Source: Rhizobium etli CFN 42 (GTDB taxonomy: Bacteria; Pseudomonadota; Alphaproteobacteria; Rhizobiales; Rhizobiaceae). From it: 64,000 nucleotides of DNA. The position numbers were made by a program, and so were the translations under genes. Of this stretch, positions 37,495 to 47,961 are shown one piece after another. The first letter of the stretch is position 1. Every line of letters begins with the position of its first letter. A model generated the notes under the pieces. The model worked only from the letters and a program-made list of their open reading frames with translations. It was not told where the DNA came from and ran no database searches. The stretch covers positions 1 through 64,000 of the forward strand of contig NC_007763.1 in NCBI RefSeq assembly GCF_000092045.1, read 5' to 3'.

Positions 37495-38454
37495 ATGTCC
37501 GCAATCCCTCTTTCCACCACCGAGACCATCGAGGAGCCGCCGGTCAGCCTGTGGCGCGACGCCTGGCATCGGCTGCGGCGCAACAAGCTCGCCGTCTTCG
37601 GCCTCATCGTCGTCCTGCTGCTGGCCTTCACCGCGATCTTCGGGCCGTATCTCACGCCCTATGATTACCTCAGCCAGGACCTCAACGCGCGCAACGCGCT
37701 GCCGTCGATGAGCCATCTCTTCGGAACCGACGACCTCGGCCGCGATGTCTTCAGCCGCGTCGTCTTCGGCACGCGGACCGCCTTCCTCGTCGCCGTCATC
37801 GTCACCTTCTTCGCCGTGCTGATCGGGCTGACACTCGGTGCCGTCGCCGGTTTCTTCGGCAATCCCTTCGACCGGGCCATCATGTGGCTGACCGACGTGA
37901 CGATGTCGGTCCCCAACCTGCTGCTTGTCGTCGTCATCAATGCCTCGCTGAAATCGCCGATCACCCGATGGATGGAGGCGCGCTACCTCGAGACTCTCAA
38001 TCCTTTCTACCGCCAGACGATCTGGGTAGATTTCATCCTCGTCTTCGGGTCGATGGCGTTGATCTCCTGGCCGCCCTATGCCCGTCTCGTGCGCGCCCAG
38101 GTTCTGTCGATCCGCAGCCGGCCCTATATTACCGCCGCTCAGGCTCTCGGCCTGTCGAACTGGGTCATCATCAAGCGTTATGTCGTGCCGAATGCGCTCG
38201 GGCCGCTCATCGTCTCGGTCAGCGCCGGTCTCGGCACGGCGATGGTGCTGGAAAGCGCCTTCAGCTTCCTTGGGGTCGGGGTCAATCCGCCGACGCCGAG
38301 CTGGGGCAACATGATCTCGGACGGCCTTCGCGTCTGGCAGCATTATCCGCATCTTCTCGCCGCTCCGGCGGCCGTGCTCGGCCTTGCCTCGGTTGCCTTC
38401 AGCTTCCTCGGCGACGGCCTCAACGACGCGCTCAATCCGCGGGGCAGCAAATGA
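37495..38454 (+). CDS. ABC importer permease (DppC/OppC type)
   Basis: A 319 aa permease with an N-terminal OppC-type segment ([21 protein letters not shown]), [19 protein letters not shown], and the coupling loop [23 protein letters not shown]. About 40 residues between helices 3 and 4 ([20 protein letters not shown] and on) form a longer periplasmic loop than in peptide permeases, hinting at a non-peptide ligand. AAGGAG precedes the ATG. Its stop overlaps the start of the ATPase gene (ATGATG). Confidence 0.9.
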   Translation: MSAIPLSTTETIEEPPVSLWRDAWHRLRRNKLAVFGLIVVLLLAFTAIFGPYLTPYDYLSQDLNARNALPSMSHLFGTDDLGRDVFSRVVFGTRTAFLVAVIVTFFAVLIGLTLGAVAGFFGNPFDRAIMWLTDVTMSVPNLLLVVVINASLKSPITRWMEARYLETLNPFYRQTIWVDFILVFGSMALISWPPYARLVRAQVLSIRSRPYITAAQALGLSNWVIIKRYVVPNALGPLIVSVSAGLGTAMVLESAFSFLGVGVNPPTPSWGNMISDGLRVWQHYPHLLAAPAAVLGLASVAFSFLGDGLNDALNPRGSK

Positions 38455-39457
38455 TGGATACGCAAAACAGAGAACGCCTGCTCGATGTCAGTGGTCTCAC
38501 CGTCGAGATCGACGGCCGCAACGGCCCCGCCGTCGTCGTCGAAGGCATCGATCTCCATGTCGACAAGGGCGAGACGCTGGGCGTCGTCGGCGAATCCGGC
38601 TGCGGCAAGAGCCTGACCATGCTGAGCCTGATGCGGCTCCTGCCGAACAAGATCAAGGTCACCAAGGGAACGGCAACGTTTGACGGGCGCGACCTGCAGA
38701 CCATGTCAAACGCCGAGCTGCGCAAGGTGCGCGGCGGCGATATCGGCTTCGTCTTCCAGGATCCGATGACCTCGCTCAATCCGGTCATGCGCGTCGGCGA
38801 TCAGATCTGCGAGCCGCTGATCTATCACCGCAAAATGAAGAAGGCGGAGGCTCGCGCCCGCGCTGTCGAACTCCTGCGCCTCGTCGGCATTCCCGGTCCG
38901 GAAGAGCGGCTGCAGGCTTTTCCGCACGAACTATCAGGCGGCATGCGCCAGCGGGTGATGATCGCGATCGGCCTTGCCTGCAATCCCAAGCTTCTGATCG
39001 CCGATGAGCCGACGACGGCGCTCGACGTCACCATTCAGGCCCAGATCGTCGATCTGGTGAAGGATCTGCGCGCCAAGCTCGGCATGTCGGTCGTCTGGAT
39101 CACCCATGACCTGGCATTGATCGCCGGCCTCGTCGATCGCGTTGCCGTGCTTTATGCCGGCACGGTCGTCGAGGATGCACCGGTCGACGAGCTTTATGCT
39201 CGCCCGAGCCATCCTTATACGCGCGGCCTGCTCTCCTCGATCCCGAAACTGTCCGATCCGCCGGCAAGCCGGCTCTCCTCGATCGGCGGCACGCCGCCGG
39301 AGCCCGGGCGCCGGCCGAAGGGCTGCCCCTTTGCGCCGCGCTGCCCGCTCGTCGAGGCGATCTGTCACGAGCAGGTGCCGCGGCTCGAACCCTTGAGCGG
39401 CAGCAGCAACCATCGCGCCGCCTGTTTCGTCGTCCAGAGAATGCAGGAGGCCGCGTG

Positions 39458-39458
<1 letters not shown>
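38451..39458 (+). CDS. ABC importer ATPase (DppD/OppD type)
   Basis: A 335 aa ATP-binding subunit. Seen: Walker [10 protein letters not shown]-loop [12 protein letters not shown], signature [12 protein letters not shown], Walker [14 protein letters not shown]-loop WITHDLAL, and a C-terminal oligopeptide-type extension with the Cys-rich stretch [14 protein letters not shown], which in this subfamily can bind an iron-sulfur cluster. The ATG at 38451 overlaps the previous stop by 4 bp; the longer open frame upstream is a shadow. Confidence 0.92.
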
Positions 39459-40446
<988 letters not shown>

Positions 40447-40450
<4 letters not shown>

Positions 40451-41511
40451 CGCTGAAGGCCGCGATCATCGCCGACGATCTGACGGGGGCGCTTGATACC
40501 GGCACCCCCTTCGTTGCGGCCGGCCTCTCGGTCGCCGTCGCCATCGATGTCGGAGCGGCGCAGGATGCGATCGCCACCGGCTGCGATGTCGTCGTCGTCA
40601 ATACCGCCTCGCGCGCGCTGAGCGGGCATGAAGCCGCCGAAAGGGTCCTGTCGGCGGCCGGCAAATTTCGCGACGTGAAGCCCGGCGTCGTCATGAAGAA
40701 GATCGATTCCCGGCTGAAGGGCAATGTTGCGGCGGAGAGCCTGGCGCTGGCGGATGCGCTCGGCCTGAAGAATATTCTCGTGGCGCCCGCCATTCCCGAT
40801 CAGGAGCGCCTAACCTACCGGGGCTGTGTCGTCGGCCGTGGCGTCAACAAGCCGCTGCCGATCGCCGATCTGTTCGAGGGCCGCGCGGACAATGTCGTCG
40901 TCGCCGATGCCGAGGGCGATGCCGATCTCGATCAGATCGTCGCGGGTCATGTCTGGCTGACGACGCTCGCCGTCGGTGCGCGCGGCCTCGGTGCGGCGTT
41001 CGCCCGCCGGCTCGGCAAGACCGAGCGGCGGCCGGCGACGGAATTTGTGGCGACCCCGCGTACGCTGTTTGCCTTCGGTTCGCGAGATCCGATCACCGCC
41101 GCCCAGATGAACCGGCTCGAAGCCTCCGGCGCCTTGCGGATGGTGGTGGACGCGCCGATGGGGCAGATCGAATGCGGGGAGGGCCTGGCGCTGCCGGTGC
41201 TGCTGCGCTGTACCGGCGATATGACGGCAGATGCGGCCCTCGTCGCCCATGACTTTGCGGCAGGCGTCAAAAGGGTGATCGACGATACGCGGCCCGATAT
41301 GCTGATGGTCGGCGGCGGCGATACGGCGCTGGCCATCCTCCATGCGCTTGACGTGAAGGTGCTCACACCGAAGGGCGAAATCGAGGCCGGTATTCCGTGG
41401 TTCGATGTCGCGGCAGCCGACGGGCGGCCTTTTCGGTGCGCCGTCAAGTCGGGGGGCTTCGGCAAGCCTGATAGTTTGCTAAGACTGGTTCTTCGGAATC
41501 AGGCGGCATAG
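40447..41511 (+). CDS. Four-carbon acid sugar kinase (DUF1537 family)
   Basis: A 354 aa kinase of the DUF1537 family (OtnK/DtnK/DenK/LtnK type), which phosphorylates threonate, erythronate or related acid sugars. Seen: N-terminal IIADDLTGALDTG, VVVVNTASRALS, KKIDSRLKGN, and the C-terminal ATP-binding part MLMVGGGDTALAIL and CAVKSGGFGKPDSLL. At 354 aa it is somewhat shorter than many members (about 420). ATGA overlap with the upstream ATPase gene. With the PdxA2 homologue at 29881-30870 it would give a DHAP-yielding route. The exact substrate stereochemistry cannot be read from sequence. Confidence 0.9.
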
Positions 41512-41535
41512 TGAGATACCGTCGGGGAGAATGAC

Positions 41536-42300
41536 GTGACTGAAGCGAATGGCGAATCTTTGAACGCGGAAGCCGGCCCGCCGGGCAAGCCCGAACGCGG
41601 CAAGGCCGTCAAGCTGGTCGATCGCGTCTTCGACCAGCTGCTCGAGCGGATCCGCGGCGGAAACTATCCGCCGGATTCACGCCTTCCGGGCGAACACGAA
41701 CTTGCCTCGATGCTCGGTGTATCCCGGCCGATCGTTCGCGACGCGCTGGCGCGCCTGCGCGACCAGGGCATCGTCTATGCCCGCCAGGGGGCAGGCACCT
41801 TCGTCAGCGCGCATGGATCGCCGACGACGCAGCTCGCCTATTCGCCTGTCAAGACCATTGCCGATATTCAGCGCTGCTACGAATTCCGCCTGACCATCGA
41901 ACCGGCCGCCGCCTATTTCGCCGCCAAGCGCCGTAATGAGCAGGCGATCCAGAAGATCGCCAGCGCTCTTGCGGATTTGCGCGAGGCGACCAGCCACCAG
42001 CTTCACCGCACCGATGCCGATTTCATTTTCCATCGCGCCGTGACCGAGGCTGCCAACAACCATTATTACACCGCCTCGATCGATGCGCTGAAAGCCCATA
42101 TCGCCGTCGGCATGCATCTCCACGGCCTCTCTTTGCTCGGCCCTCGTCAGGGGCTGGAACAGGTCTATGAAGAGCATAACGCCATCTACAAGGCGATCGC
42201 CGATGGCCGCGCCGATGATGCGCAAAGGCTGATGAAGGCGCATCTCGAGGGCTCCCGAGACCGTCTGTTTGAGGGCAGGGTGCTCGACCTGTCCTTCTGA
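41536..42300 (+). CDS. GntR-family regulator (FadR/FCD subfamily) of the acid-sugar locus
   Basis: A 254 aa regulator with a winged helix (VFDQLLERIRGGNYPPDSRLPG, LASMLGVSRPIVRDALARL) and an FCD domain (EFRLTIEPAAAYFAA, ADFIFHRAVTEAANN). The GTG at 41536 lies behind GGGGAG. It is last in the importer-kinase operon, 24 bp after the kinase. It probably senses the imported acid or its phosphate. The TTTTGT/ACAAAA palindromes at 34560-34656 are its likely targets. Confidence 0.9.
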   Translation: MTEANGESLNAEAGPPGKPERGKAVKLVDRVFDQLLERIRGGNYPPDSRLPGEHELASMLGVSRPIVRDALARLRDQGIVYARQGAGTFVSAHGSPTTQLAYSPVKTIADIQRCYEFRLTIEPAAAYFAAKRRNEQAIQKIASALADLREATSHQLHRTDADFIFHRAVTEAANNHYYTASIDALKAHIAVGMHLHGLSLLGPRQGLEQVYEEHNAIYKAIADGRADDAQRLMKAHLEGSRDRLFEGRVLDLSF

Positions 42301-42466
42301 TGCGGTGGTAGCGGCGGCACTTCGGGGTCGGTCTTCACTTCGAGGATGACGGCCGACCGTTAGGGCTTCCTGCCAGCGGCACGGAACTGATCCCGCCGGT
42401 CGACGAAATGGTGCACAGGCTGATAAGCTCGGCGCTGGGCTGCTGATCGCTCCGCCGGTCGGGTCT

Positions 42467-42730
42467 CTATTGCCTGAGGCGGCCCCAGGACGGATCCCAC
42501 GCAACGTCTTCGACAAGCTCGACGAAGATGGGGGCGTTGCCACGATGGGTTTCCGCCAGCTTGAACGCTGCCTCAGGTTCCATTTCCTCGCCGGGAAAAA
42601 TCGTATCGTCCTGGTCCGTATCTACGACCTTACGGACATATCCTCTGATCTGGTTCCCTGATCGATAGAGCTTGACGATCAGCGAGCCGGCCGGGACGGC
42701 GCCCGCGGAATGCCTGACATATTCGTGCAT
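42467..42730 (-). CDS. Small hypothetical protein
   Basis: An 87 aa soluble protein starting MHEYVRHSAGAVPAGS. It has a likely beta-rich core (LIVKLYRSGNQIRGYVRKVVD) and an acidic C-terminal half with EPEAAFKLAETH. No domain is recognised. The ATG at 42730 has GGCGGAG close upstream. It lies 70 bp downstream of the DUF4142 gene on the same strand and may be read from that gene's EcfG-type promoter. Confidence 0.6.
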   Translation of the reverse strand: MHEYVRHSAGAVPAGSLIVKLYRSGNQIRGYVRKVVDTDQDDTIFPGEEMEPEAAFKLAETHRGNAPIFVELVEDVAWDPSWGRLRQ

Positions 42731-42800
42731 GTCTCCGCCTCTTGCTGGGGTTCTCAACGCCTCCGGCAGCTCCTGTTGTTCGGACCCTTCAGTCTCCCGG

Positions 42801-43328
42801 CTATTTATTGAGTTCTTCCGCCATCTGGAGATGGTGTTCCAGCGCGGGCCGCGTGCTAGCCGCCCACGCCTTCAGTTCCGGATTATCGCCTTCGTCGGCG
42901 TAGCGCTTGAAGAGATCGACCGCGTCTTCGTGGGCGGATTCCTGATCCGAGTGATATTGCTTGTTGAAATCGTCGCCCTTGAGGCCGTTCAGCTTGTCGA
43001 GCATACTTTGCTGATCCGACGTCATTGCTTTCGGAAGGGTCGCTTTGACCTTACCGCCCGATACCAGCGCTTTTAGTTCCTCGCTGGTTTTCTGGTGGTC
43101 GGTCAGCATCTGCTGCGCGAAGGCTTTAGTTGCATCGTCGCCGCGTTCTACCGCGAGCTTGCTGGAGGCGATTTCGAACATGTCGCTCGCCGCGGCCTCC
43201 TTGATGAAGTCCTCCGTTTTTGGCGGTACACCGATCAGGGAGTTGACCCCGCTCTTTTCGGCAGCCGATTGCGCGAAGGCCGGGACAGCAAGCGAGAGGG
43301 CGAGTGAGGCGATAACAAAGCGTTTCAT
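42801..43328 (-). CDS. DUF4142 exported protein
   Basis: A 175 aa protein with a Sec signal peptide (MKRFVIASLALSLAVPAFAQ-S) and a ferritin-like four-helix DUF4142 domain: DFIKEAAASDMFEIASSKLAVERG, AFAQQMLTDHQKTSEEL and ADEGDNPELKAWAASTRPALEHHLQMAEEL. Family members are periplasmic, often stress-induced, and of unknown function. The EcfG-type promoter at 43379-43355 lies just upstream. A decayed relative of the same family occurs at about 45475-45790. Confidence 0.88.
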   Translation of the reverse strand: MKRFVIASLALSLAVPAFAQSAAEKSGVNSLIGVPPKTEDFIKEAAASDMFEIASSKLAVERGDDATKAFAQQMLTDHQKTSEELKALVSGGKVKATLPKAMTSDQQSMLDKLNGLKGDDFNKQYHSDQESAHEDAVDLFKRYADEGDNPELKAWAASTRPALEHHLQMAEELNK

Positions 43329-43354
43329 AAGGATCTCCTGGGTTGTGATCGCCA

Positions 43355-43379
43355 AACTTGCGGACAGGCGCAGAGTTCC
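43355..43379 (-). promoter_or_regulatory. EcfG/RpoE2-type promoter
   Basis: Minus-strand GGAAC (43379-43375), 16 nt, AGTT (43358-43355), 27 bp upstream of the DUF4142 start codon. Matches the general-stress consensus. Confidence 0.75.
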
Positions 43380-43429
43380 CGTCTTATCGCGTCGTTGATG
43401 GTCGCTGTGTGTTTGACAGCGGTCGGCGC

Positions 43430-45406
43430 CTAGAGCCCAAAGGGAAAAGTTTCCGGATCCGATGTACCTGACTCCGGTGCCATGAGCGGTGAAAGCGCCC
43501 GGGTTTCATCGAACCAGAGAAATGCATCATATTGCCGCGACAGCGATGTCGACATGTAATGGCTCAGCCGTTCCGTTTCCGGCCGGTAGATGACGCCGAT
43601 GAAGCGCTGAAGCCGCTGTTCGACGAGGCTTGCGTGCAATTCTTCATCGGCCGCGAGGTCGAGGAGAAATCGCGGCTTTCCGGAATCGTGACAGAGACGC
43701 TCGTAGCTTTGCGGCAGGGACGGATTGACTTGCTTCTTCTCGGCCTGTCCATCCCAGTCGTTTGCCGCGATCACCTCGCCGGAATGCGTTCCCAGTCCTA
43801 TGAGGCTGGTCATTCCATCGAAACGCTGCCGGCACAGCTGGCCAAGGTTCAGCTCGTCGCGGGCGGCTGCCATATCGGTATAGCGGGCATCGCCGATATG
43901 CGAGTTGTGCGCCCATATGATGATTTTTGCCGTCGGACCGTGAAAGTCGAGGAGATGCTCGACGGTATCGGCCATGTAGGTGTCGCGGAGATTCCAGGCT
44001 TGAGAACCGCCGTAATACATGATCCGGTAATACCGCTCGGCTGCGGCAAGCAACCGCGCCGACTGGGCGGCGTTCAGAAAGTCATGACCGTCTGAGGCAG
44101 TGTCGTCCAGAGATCGCGCCAGCAGCTCCGTGCATTGCTTCAGCACCGCCGCCTCGCATGACCTATAGGCATCGGTAAGCACGGCCCGGCCATAAGTCGC
44201 CGGATCGCTCTGCCAGGGACTGAGGCAGCCATAGCGTTCCCTGGCAATCTCGGCGGTTTCCGGGCTGACATTTTCGAGATAGTCGAGGACGGAGCGGATC
44301 GATCCCGACATGTTGTAGAGATCCAGGCCGTAGAACCGAACCGGATCGGCGTGTAAAGCCTTGCGACGCTCGTTATCCCGCTTCAGCCAGCCGAGGAATC
44401 GCGAAAATTCCAGGTTCCGCCACATCCACCTGGGAAAACGGCTGAACGGCGGATCGCCTTTCGACGGCTGGCCATTTATCCAGCGGTCGACCGCCGCGGC
44501 GTCCGGCCAATCCGCTTCGACTGCCACCATATTAAACCCGTGATGTTCGATCAGGTGACGGCTGATGGCCGCGCGTGCCTCGTAGAATTCGGCCGTGCCA
44601 TGGGTTGATTCACCAAGCAGAACGATACGGCTTTCGCCAAACCGATCGAAAAGGGCGGCAAAACTCCGGTCGTCGGCCGAGGGAAATTCTTCCGCCACGG
44701 CCGCGATGAGTTTGTAAGGTGTTTCCTCCGGGCGCGATGACGGGGCTGCCGCCGTGTACATCGGATGTGCGGCAGTCCAGGCATCCTCGCCGATCAGGGG
44801 AACGAAGAACACGCCGCCGAGATCCTCCTCCTCGAAAGTCGTTGCACCGGTGCGCATGATGCGTTTCAAGCGCTGCTCTTCACCTCGGCCGACCGGGATG
44901 ACGAGCCGCCCGCCGAGATCCAGTTGCTCCTTCAAGGCGGCCGGCACCTCGGGTGCGCCCGCGGAAACGATAATGGCATCGAAGGGAGCGGCTTTCGCCC
45001 AGCCCTTGCTGCCGTCGCCCACTCGGACGTCGATGTTGCGGTATCCGAGCTTCTCGAATCGCTCCCGAGCCTGAACCGCCAGCCTTTCATGCCGTTCGAT
45101 GGAATAGACGTGTCTTGCAATCCGGCTGATGAGGGCCGAGGCGTAACCGGAACCGGTTCCGACCTCCAGAACCTTGTCGCCAGCATCCAGATCGGCTTTT
45201 TCGATCATCAGTGCGACGATGTAAGGCTGCGAAATTGTCTGTCCCTCGCCGATCGATAACGGCGCATCCTCATAGGCGAACTCCTCGAAACCAGGATCGA
45301 CGAATTTTTCGCGCGGCACCATCCGCATCGCCCTGGTAACGCTTCGATCGCGAATGCCGCGACGCATGACATGATGTTCCACCATGTGGTCTCGGATGCG
45401 AGTCAT
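43430..45406 (-). CDS. Fusion of protein-L-isoaspartate O-methyltransferase and erythromycin-esterase-like domains
   Basis: A 658 aa two-domain protein. Residues about 1-210 are a PCMT-type methyltransferase, with EDAPLSIGEGQTISQPYIV, the SAM motif VLEVGTGSGYASAL, and GGRLVIPVG. PCMT repairs isoaspartyl damage in aged proteins. Residues about 230-640 are an erythromycin-esterase-like (EreA/B superfamily) domain: IVLLGESTHGTAEFYEAR, VAVEADWPDAAAVDRW, WMWRN, and IIIWAHNSHIGDAR with catalytic-type Glu/His. There is no signal peptide. Its EcfG-type promoter fits protein repair under stress. The esterase part rarely means macrolide resistance in soil bacteria; its real substrate is unknown. Confidence 0.9.
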   Translation of the reverse strand: MTRIRDHMVEHHVMRRGIRDRSVTRAMRMVPREKFVDPGFEEFAYEDAPLSIGEGQTISQPYIVALMIEKADLDAGDKVLEVGTGSGYASALISRIARHVYSIERHERLAVQARERFEKLGYRNIDVRVGDGSKGWAKAAPFDAIIVSAGAPEVPAALKEQLDLGGRLVIPVGRGEEQRLKRIMRTGATTFEEEDLGGVFFVPLIGEDAWTAAHPMYTAAAPSSRPEETPYKLIAAVAEEFPSADDRSFAALFDRFGESRIVLLGESTHGTAEFYEARAAISRHLIEHHGFNMVAVEADWPDAAAVDRWINGQPSKGDPPFSRFPRWMWRNLEFSRFLGWLKRDNERRKALHADPVRFYGLDLYNMSGSIRSVLDYLENVSPETAEIARERYGCLSPWQSDPATYGRAVLTDAYRSCEAAVLKQCTELLARSLDDTASDGHDFLNAAQSARLLAAAERYYRIMYYGGSQAWNLRDTYMADTVEHLLDFHGPTAKIIIWAHNSHIGDARYTDMAAARDELNLGQLCRQRFDGMTSLIGLGTHSGEVIAANDWDGQAEKKQVNPSLPQSYERLCHDSGKPRFLLDLAADEELHASLVEQRLQRFIGVIYRPETERLSHYMSTSLSRQYDAFLWFDETRALSPLMAPESGTSDPETFPFGL

Positions 45407-45435
45407 ATCCGTGGGTCACCTCCAGTCTCGGGGAG

Positions 45436-45461
45436 AACAGCTGAAAGCAGGCGGTTGTTCC
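45436..45461 (-). promoter_or_regulatory. EcfG/RpoE2-type promoter (17-nt spacer)
   Basis: Minus-strand GGAAC (45461-45457), 17 nt, TGTT (45439-45436), 30 bp before the methyltransferase-esterase start. The spacer is one base longer than in the other sites, within the known range. Confidence 0.65.
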
Positions 45462-45474
45462 GGGGCAATTGACC

Positions 45475-45790
45475 CTATTTGGGCTTGGGCTGGTTTGCGG
45501 CCATGGCTTGCGCGGGCAGCCGGATTGCCGCGACGGCGCGCCGCTCAGCTTGTCCAACTGATCGCGGACCACTTGATGATCCGGATCGAGCGTCGTGGGA
45601 AGCGGGATCTTGGCGGCATCGGCCAGCTCTACCAGCTTGGCGTTGGCCTCGGTGTGATCGCGGACCATCCTGTCTGCGATTGCTTGGCGGCATCCACTTT
45701 CGCCTTGCCGGACGCCACCTTGCCCAGTTCCACCTCCGCCAGCCCGCCAGCCCGCCAGCCCGCCAGCCCGCCAGCAAACAGCCTCTCCTG
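45475..45790 (-). pseudogene. Decayed DUF4142 gene
   Basis: Pieces of a DUF4142 protein in shifted frames on the minus strand: AEVELGKVASGKAKVDAAKQ, then, after loss of one base (near 45672), ADRMVRDHTEANAKLVELAD and IPLPTTLDPDHQVVRDQLDKLSG. A further shift leads to a short tail ending at 45475. The start is replaced by an 8-bp tandem repeat and no signal peptide remains. It is a second copy or fragment next to the intact DUF4142 gene. The two joins could in part be sequence errors, but the missing middle helices argue for real decay. Confidence 0.65.
45737..45775. repeat. 8-bp tandem repeat (CGCCAGCC)
   Basis: Four complete copies of CGCCAGCC (45737-45768) followed by a partial fifth copy. 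The unit is not a multiple of three, so copy-number change would shift any frame read through it. It lies at the 5' end of the decayed DUF4142 gene. Confidence 0.9.
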
Positions 45791-45927
45791 GTTATTGGTC
45801 TGGTGCGTCCGAACTGCACACGAGGGCAATTGTTCCGCACAATTGGCGTGGGTTTTTCAGTATCGGGTGGATCGGTTCGGGGGCAGCGGACTGTCGCGTG
45901 CCGGGAATAGTCTATGCCGCGGCACCG

Positions 45928-45952
45928 GGAACCCGACCGAGCGCCGATTGTT
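45928..45952 (+). promoter_or_regulatory. EcfG/RpoE2-type promoter
   Basis: GGAAC (45928-45932), 16 nt, TGTT (45949-45952), 34 bp upstream of the APC permease start. Confidence 0.72.
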
Positions 45953-45986
45953 GGTTATCGCTGTCAGCCCCTGGATAGGAATAGAA

Positions 45987-47885
45987 ATGAACCTCGCGAC
46001 TTTCCTGTTTGGTCGGCGTCTCGCCAATCGCGAGCACGAAGACAAGAAGATCGGCTGGATAGAGGCAGTGCCCGCCATGGGGCTCGATGGCTTGGGATCG
46101 TCATCTTACGGCCCCGAGGCAGCGCTCACCATTCTCATCCCGCTCGGGGCGCTCGGTCTGACCTATATCGGGCCAGTGATGGGCTGCATCGTCGCTCTGC
46201 TGACGATCCTCTATTTCTCCTACCGGCAAACGCTTGCCGCCTACCCGACGAATGGCGGCGCCTACGTGGTGGCGAAGGAAAATCTCGGGGAATATCCGAG
46301 CCTGCTTGCCGCTGCAGCATTGATGATCGATTACGTCTTGAATGTCGCAGTGGGCGTTTCGGCAGGAGTTGGAGCACTCGTATCGGCAATGCCGAGCCTT
46401 CACCCCTACATTCTGCCTCTCTGCCTCGTCGTCGTCCTCATCGTCACGCTCGCCAATTTACGCGGAACGGGAGAGGCCGGTTGGCTATTTGCACTGCCGA
46501 CCTACGTCTTCATCATCTGCTTCCTGGGCGTCATCGGCTATGGGCTGGTCGCGATAGTCCTGGGGGAGAAACCTGCACCCGTCGTCTCCCCGCCTCCGCT
46601 CAGCCCGATAGCACAGGGCGCGACCATATGGCTGCTTATGCATGCATTCGCCAGCGGCTGCACGGCGATGACCGGAGTGGAAGCCGTTTCCAACGGGATG
46701 GGTTCGTTCCGGCAGCCCGTCATGCGTAATGCCCATATTGCGCTCAGCGTCATCGTTGTCACTCTCGGTCTGCTTCTCGGCGGTATTGCCGCCATTGTCA
46801 CGGTCTTCGAAATCGGCGCAATGGATCAGACGAAAGAGGGCTATCAGAGCGTGCTGTCGCAGCTGATTGCCGCCGTCGCCGGCCATGGCCCTTTCTACTA
46901 TATCGCGATGGCAAGCCTTCTCAGCGTCCTTTGCCTGTCGGCCAATACCAGCTTCGTCGGCTTTCCACGTCTTTGCCAGATGGTTGCCGCCGACGGTTAT
47001 CTTCCCAAGGCCTTCGCTCAGCCGGGACGCCGACTGGTATTTACTGTCGGCATCCTCTTCCTATCCGGCTTCGCCGCACTGCTTCTGACCGTCTTCGGAG
47101 GGATAACCGACCATCTGATCCCGCTTTTTGCAATCGGCGCATTTTTGACGTTCACGATTTCTCAATCGGGCATGACCGTTCACTGGTACCGCCAATCCAG
47201 GCTATATGCGGCAAAACTGACGATGAATGCCGTCGGTGCGGTATCGACCGGCGTTGCGCTCATCATCATCCTGACCGCGAAATTTGCGGAAGGCGCGTGG
47301 ATCACATTGATTACGGTGCCGATCACGATCGTCATCTTGAAGTCGATCAAAAACTACTACCGATCGCTTCAGCGCGAGTTGCGCAAGCCCGGTCCGATCA
47401 CCGTCGAAGACGTCGAGCCGCCGACCGTTATCGTTGTCACCGAAACATGGAACAGATTGAGCGAACGCGCCATCAAGTTTGCCTTGACGATTTCGCATGA
47501 TGTGGTCGCCGTCCATTTGATCCGTCTCGGAGGACCGGAGCGGGATGAACGTGAAAACGCGCTTCGCGAGGAATGGCGTGTCGAGGTGGAAGAACCGATC
47601 GCCGCGCACGGACTGAAGCCGCCCAGACTCATGTTCATCCCCGCGCCTTATCGGCAACTGCATGAACCGCTCCTGCGATTGATCGAAAAGCTCGATGCCG
47701 ATAGTCCGGAACGCCCGGTGGCGGTTCTCATCCCCGAAACGGTTAAAGACAAGTGGTGGCAGAAACTGCTGCATATGAACAGGGCAGGGCGGCTCAGGGC
47801 AAAACTGGTCAAGCTCGGCGGGCCTCGTCTGACGGTGGCGACGGTTCCCTGGCGATTGTATCGGGAAGAGCAGGAGGCGGGGTGA
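45987..47885 (+). CDS. APC-superfamily amino acid/polyamine-type permease with C-terminal soluble domain
   Basis: A 632 aa membrane protein. About 12 helices occupy residues 30-470 (MGLDGLGSSSYGPEAALTILIPLG at the first helix; YPTNGGAYVVAKENLG, a typical APC helix 2-3 motif; ASGCTAMTGVEAVSNG). A cytoplasmic C-terminal domain of about 150 residues (TVIVVTETWNRLSERAIKFAL and on) looks like a universal-stress-protein/UspA-type fold. The ATG at 45987 follows AGGA; the very long open frame upstream is not coding. It has an EcfG-type promoter. The substrate is unknown; amino acids or K+ are possible in related proteins. Confidence 0.88.
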   Translation: MNLATFLFGRRLANREHEDKKIGWIEAVPAMGLDGLGSSSYGPEAALTILIPLGALGLTYIGPVMGCIVALLTILYFSYRQTLAAYPTNGGAYVVAKENLGEYPSLLAAAALMIDYVLNVAVGVSAGVGALVSAMPSLHPYILPLCLVVVLIVTLANLRGTGEAGWLFALPTYVFIICFLGVIGYGLVAIVLGEKPAPVVSPPPLSPIAQGATIWLLMHAFASGCTAMTGVEAVSNGMGSFRQPVMRNAHIALSVIVVTLGLLLGGIAAIVTVFEIGAMDQTKEGYQSVLSQLIAAVAGHGPFYYIAMASLLSVLCLSANTSFVGFPRLCQMVAADGYLPKAFAQPGRRLVFTVGILFLSGFAALLLTVFGGITDHLIPLFAIGAFLTFTISQSGMTVHWYRQSRLYAAKLTMNAVGAVSTGVALIIILTAKFAEGAWITLITVPITIVILKSIKNYYRSLQRELRKPGPITVEDVEPPTVIVVTETWNRLSERAIKFALTISHDVVAVHLIRLGGPERDERENALREEWRVEVEEPIAAHGLKPPRLMFIPAPYRQLHEPLLRLIEKLDADSPERPVAVLIPETVKDKWWQKLLHMNRAGRLRAKLVKLGGPRLTVATVPWRLYREEQEAG

Positions 47886-47910
47886 TGGCCATTTTGCCCG
47901 GTCTTTCGGT

Positions 47911-47935
47911 GGAACTTAGTATGAGAAGCGAAGTT
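47911..47935 (+). promoter_or_regulatory. EcfG/RpoE2-type promoter
   Basis: GGAAC (47911-47915), 16 nt, AGTT (47932-47935), 26 bp upstream of the GTG start of the next small gene. Confidence 0.75.
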
Positions 47936-47961
47936 GGACAGGCATCAGCAAAGAGGCGCCA

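Noticed and set aside
42301..42466. Possible small gene between the GntR regulator and the next hypothetical gene
   Set aside because: No frame has both a ribosome binding site and protein-like composition. I see nothing supportable here.
45737..45775. CRISPR-like repeats
   Set aside because: The repeat is a simple 8-bp tandem array with no spacers and no cas gene nearby.
45384..45986. N-terminal 201-residue extension of the APC permease
   Set aside because: The stretch runs through the decayed DUF4142 gene on the other strand, the 8-bp repeat and the EcfG-type promoter. The ATG at 45987 has a ribosome binding site and a family-like start.
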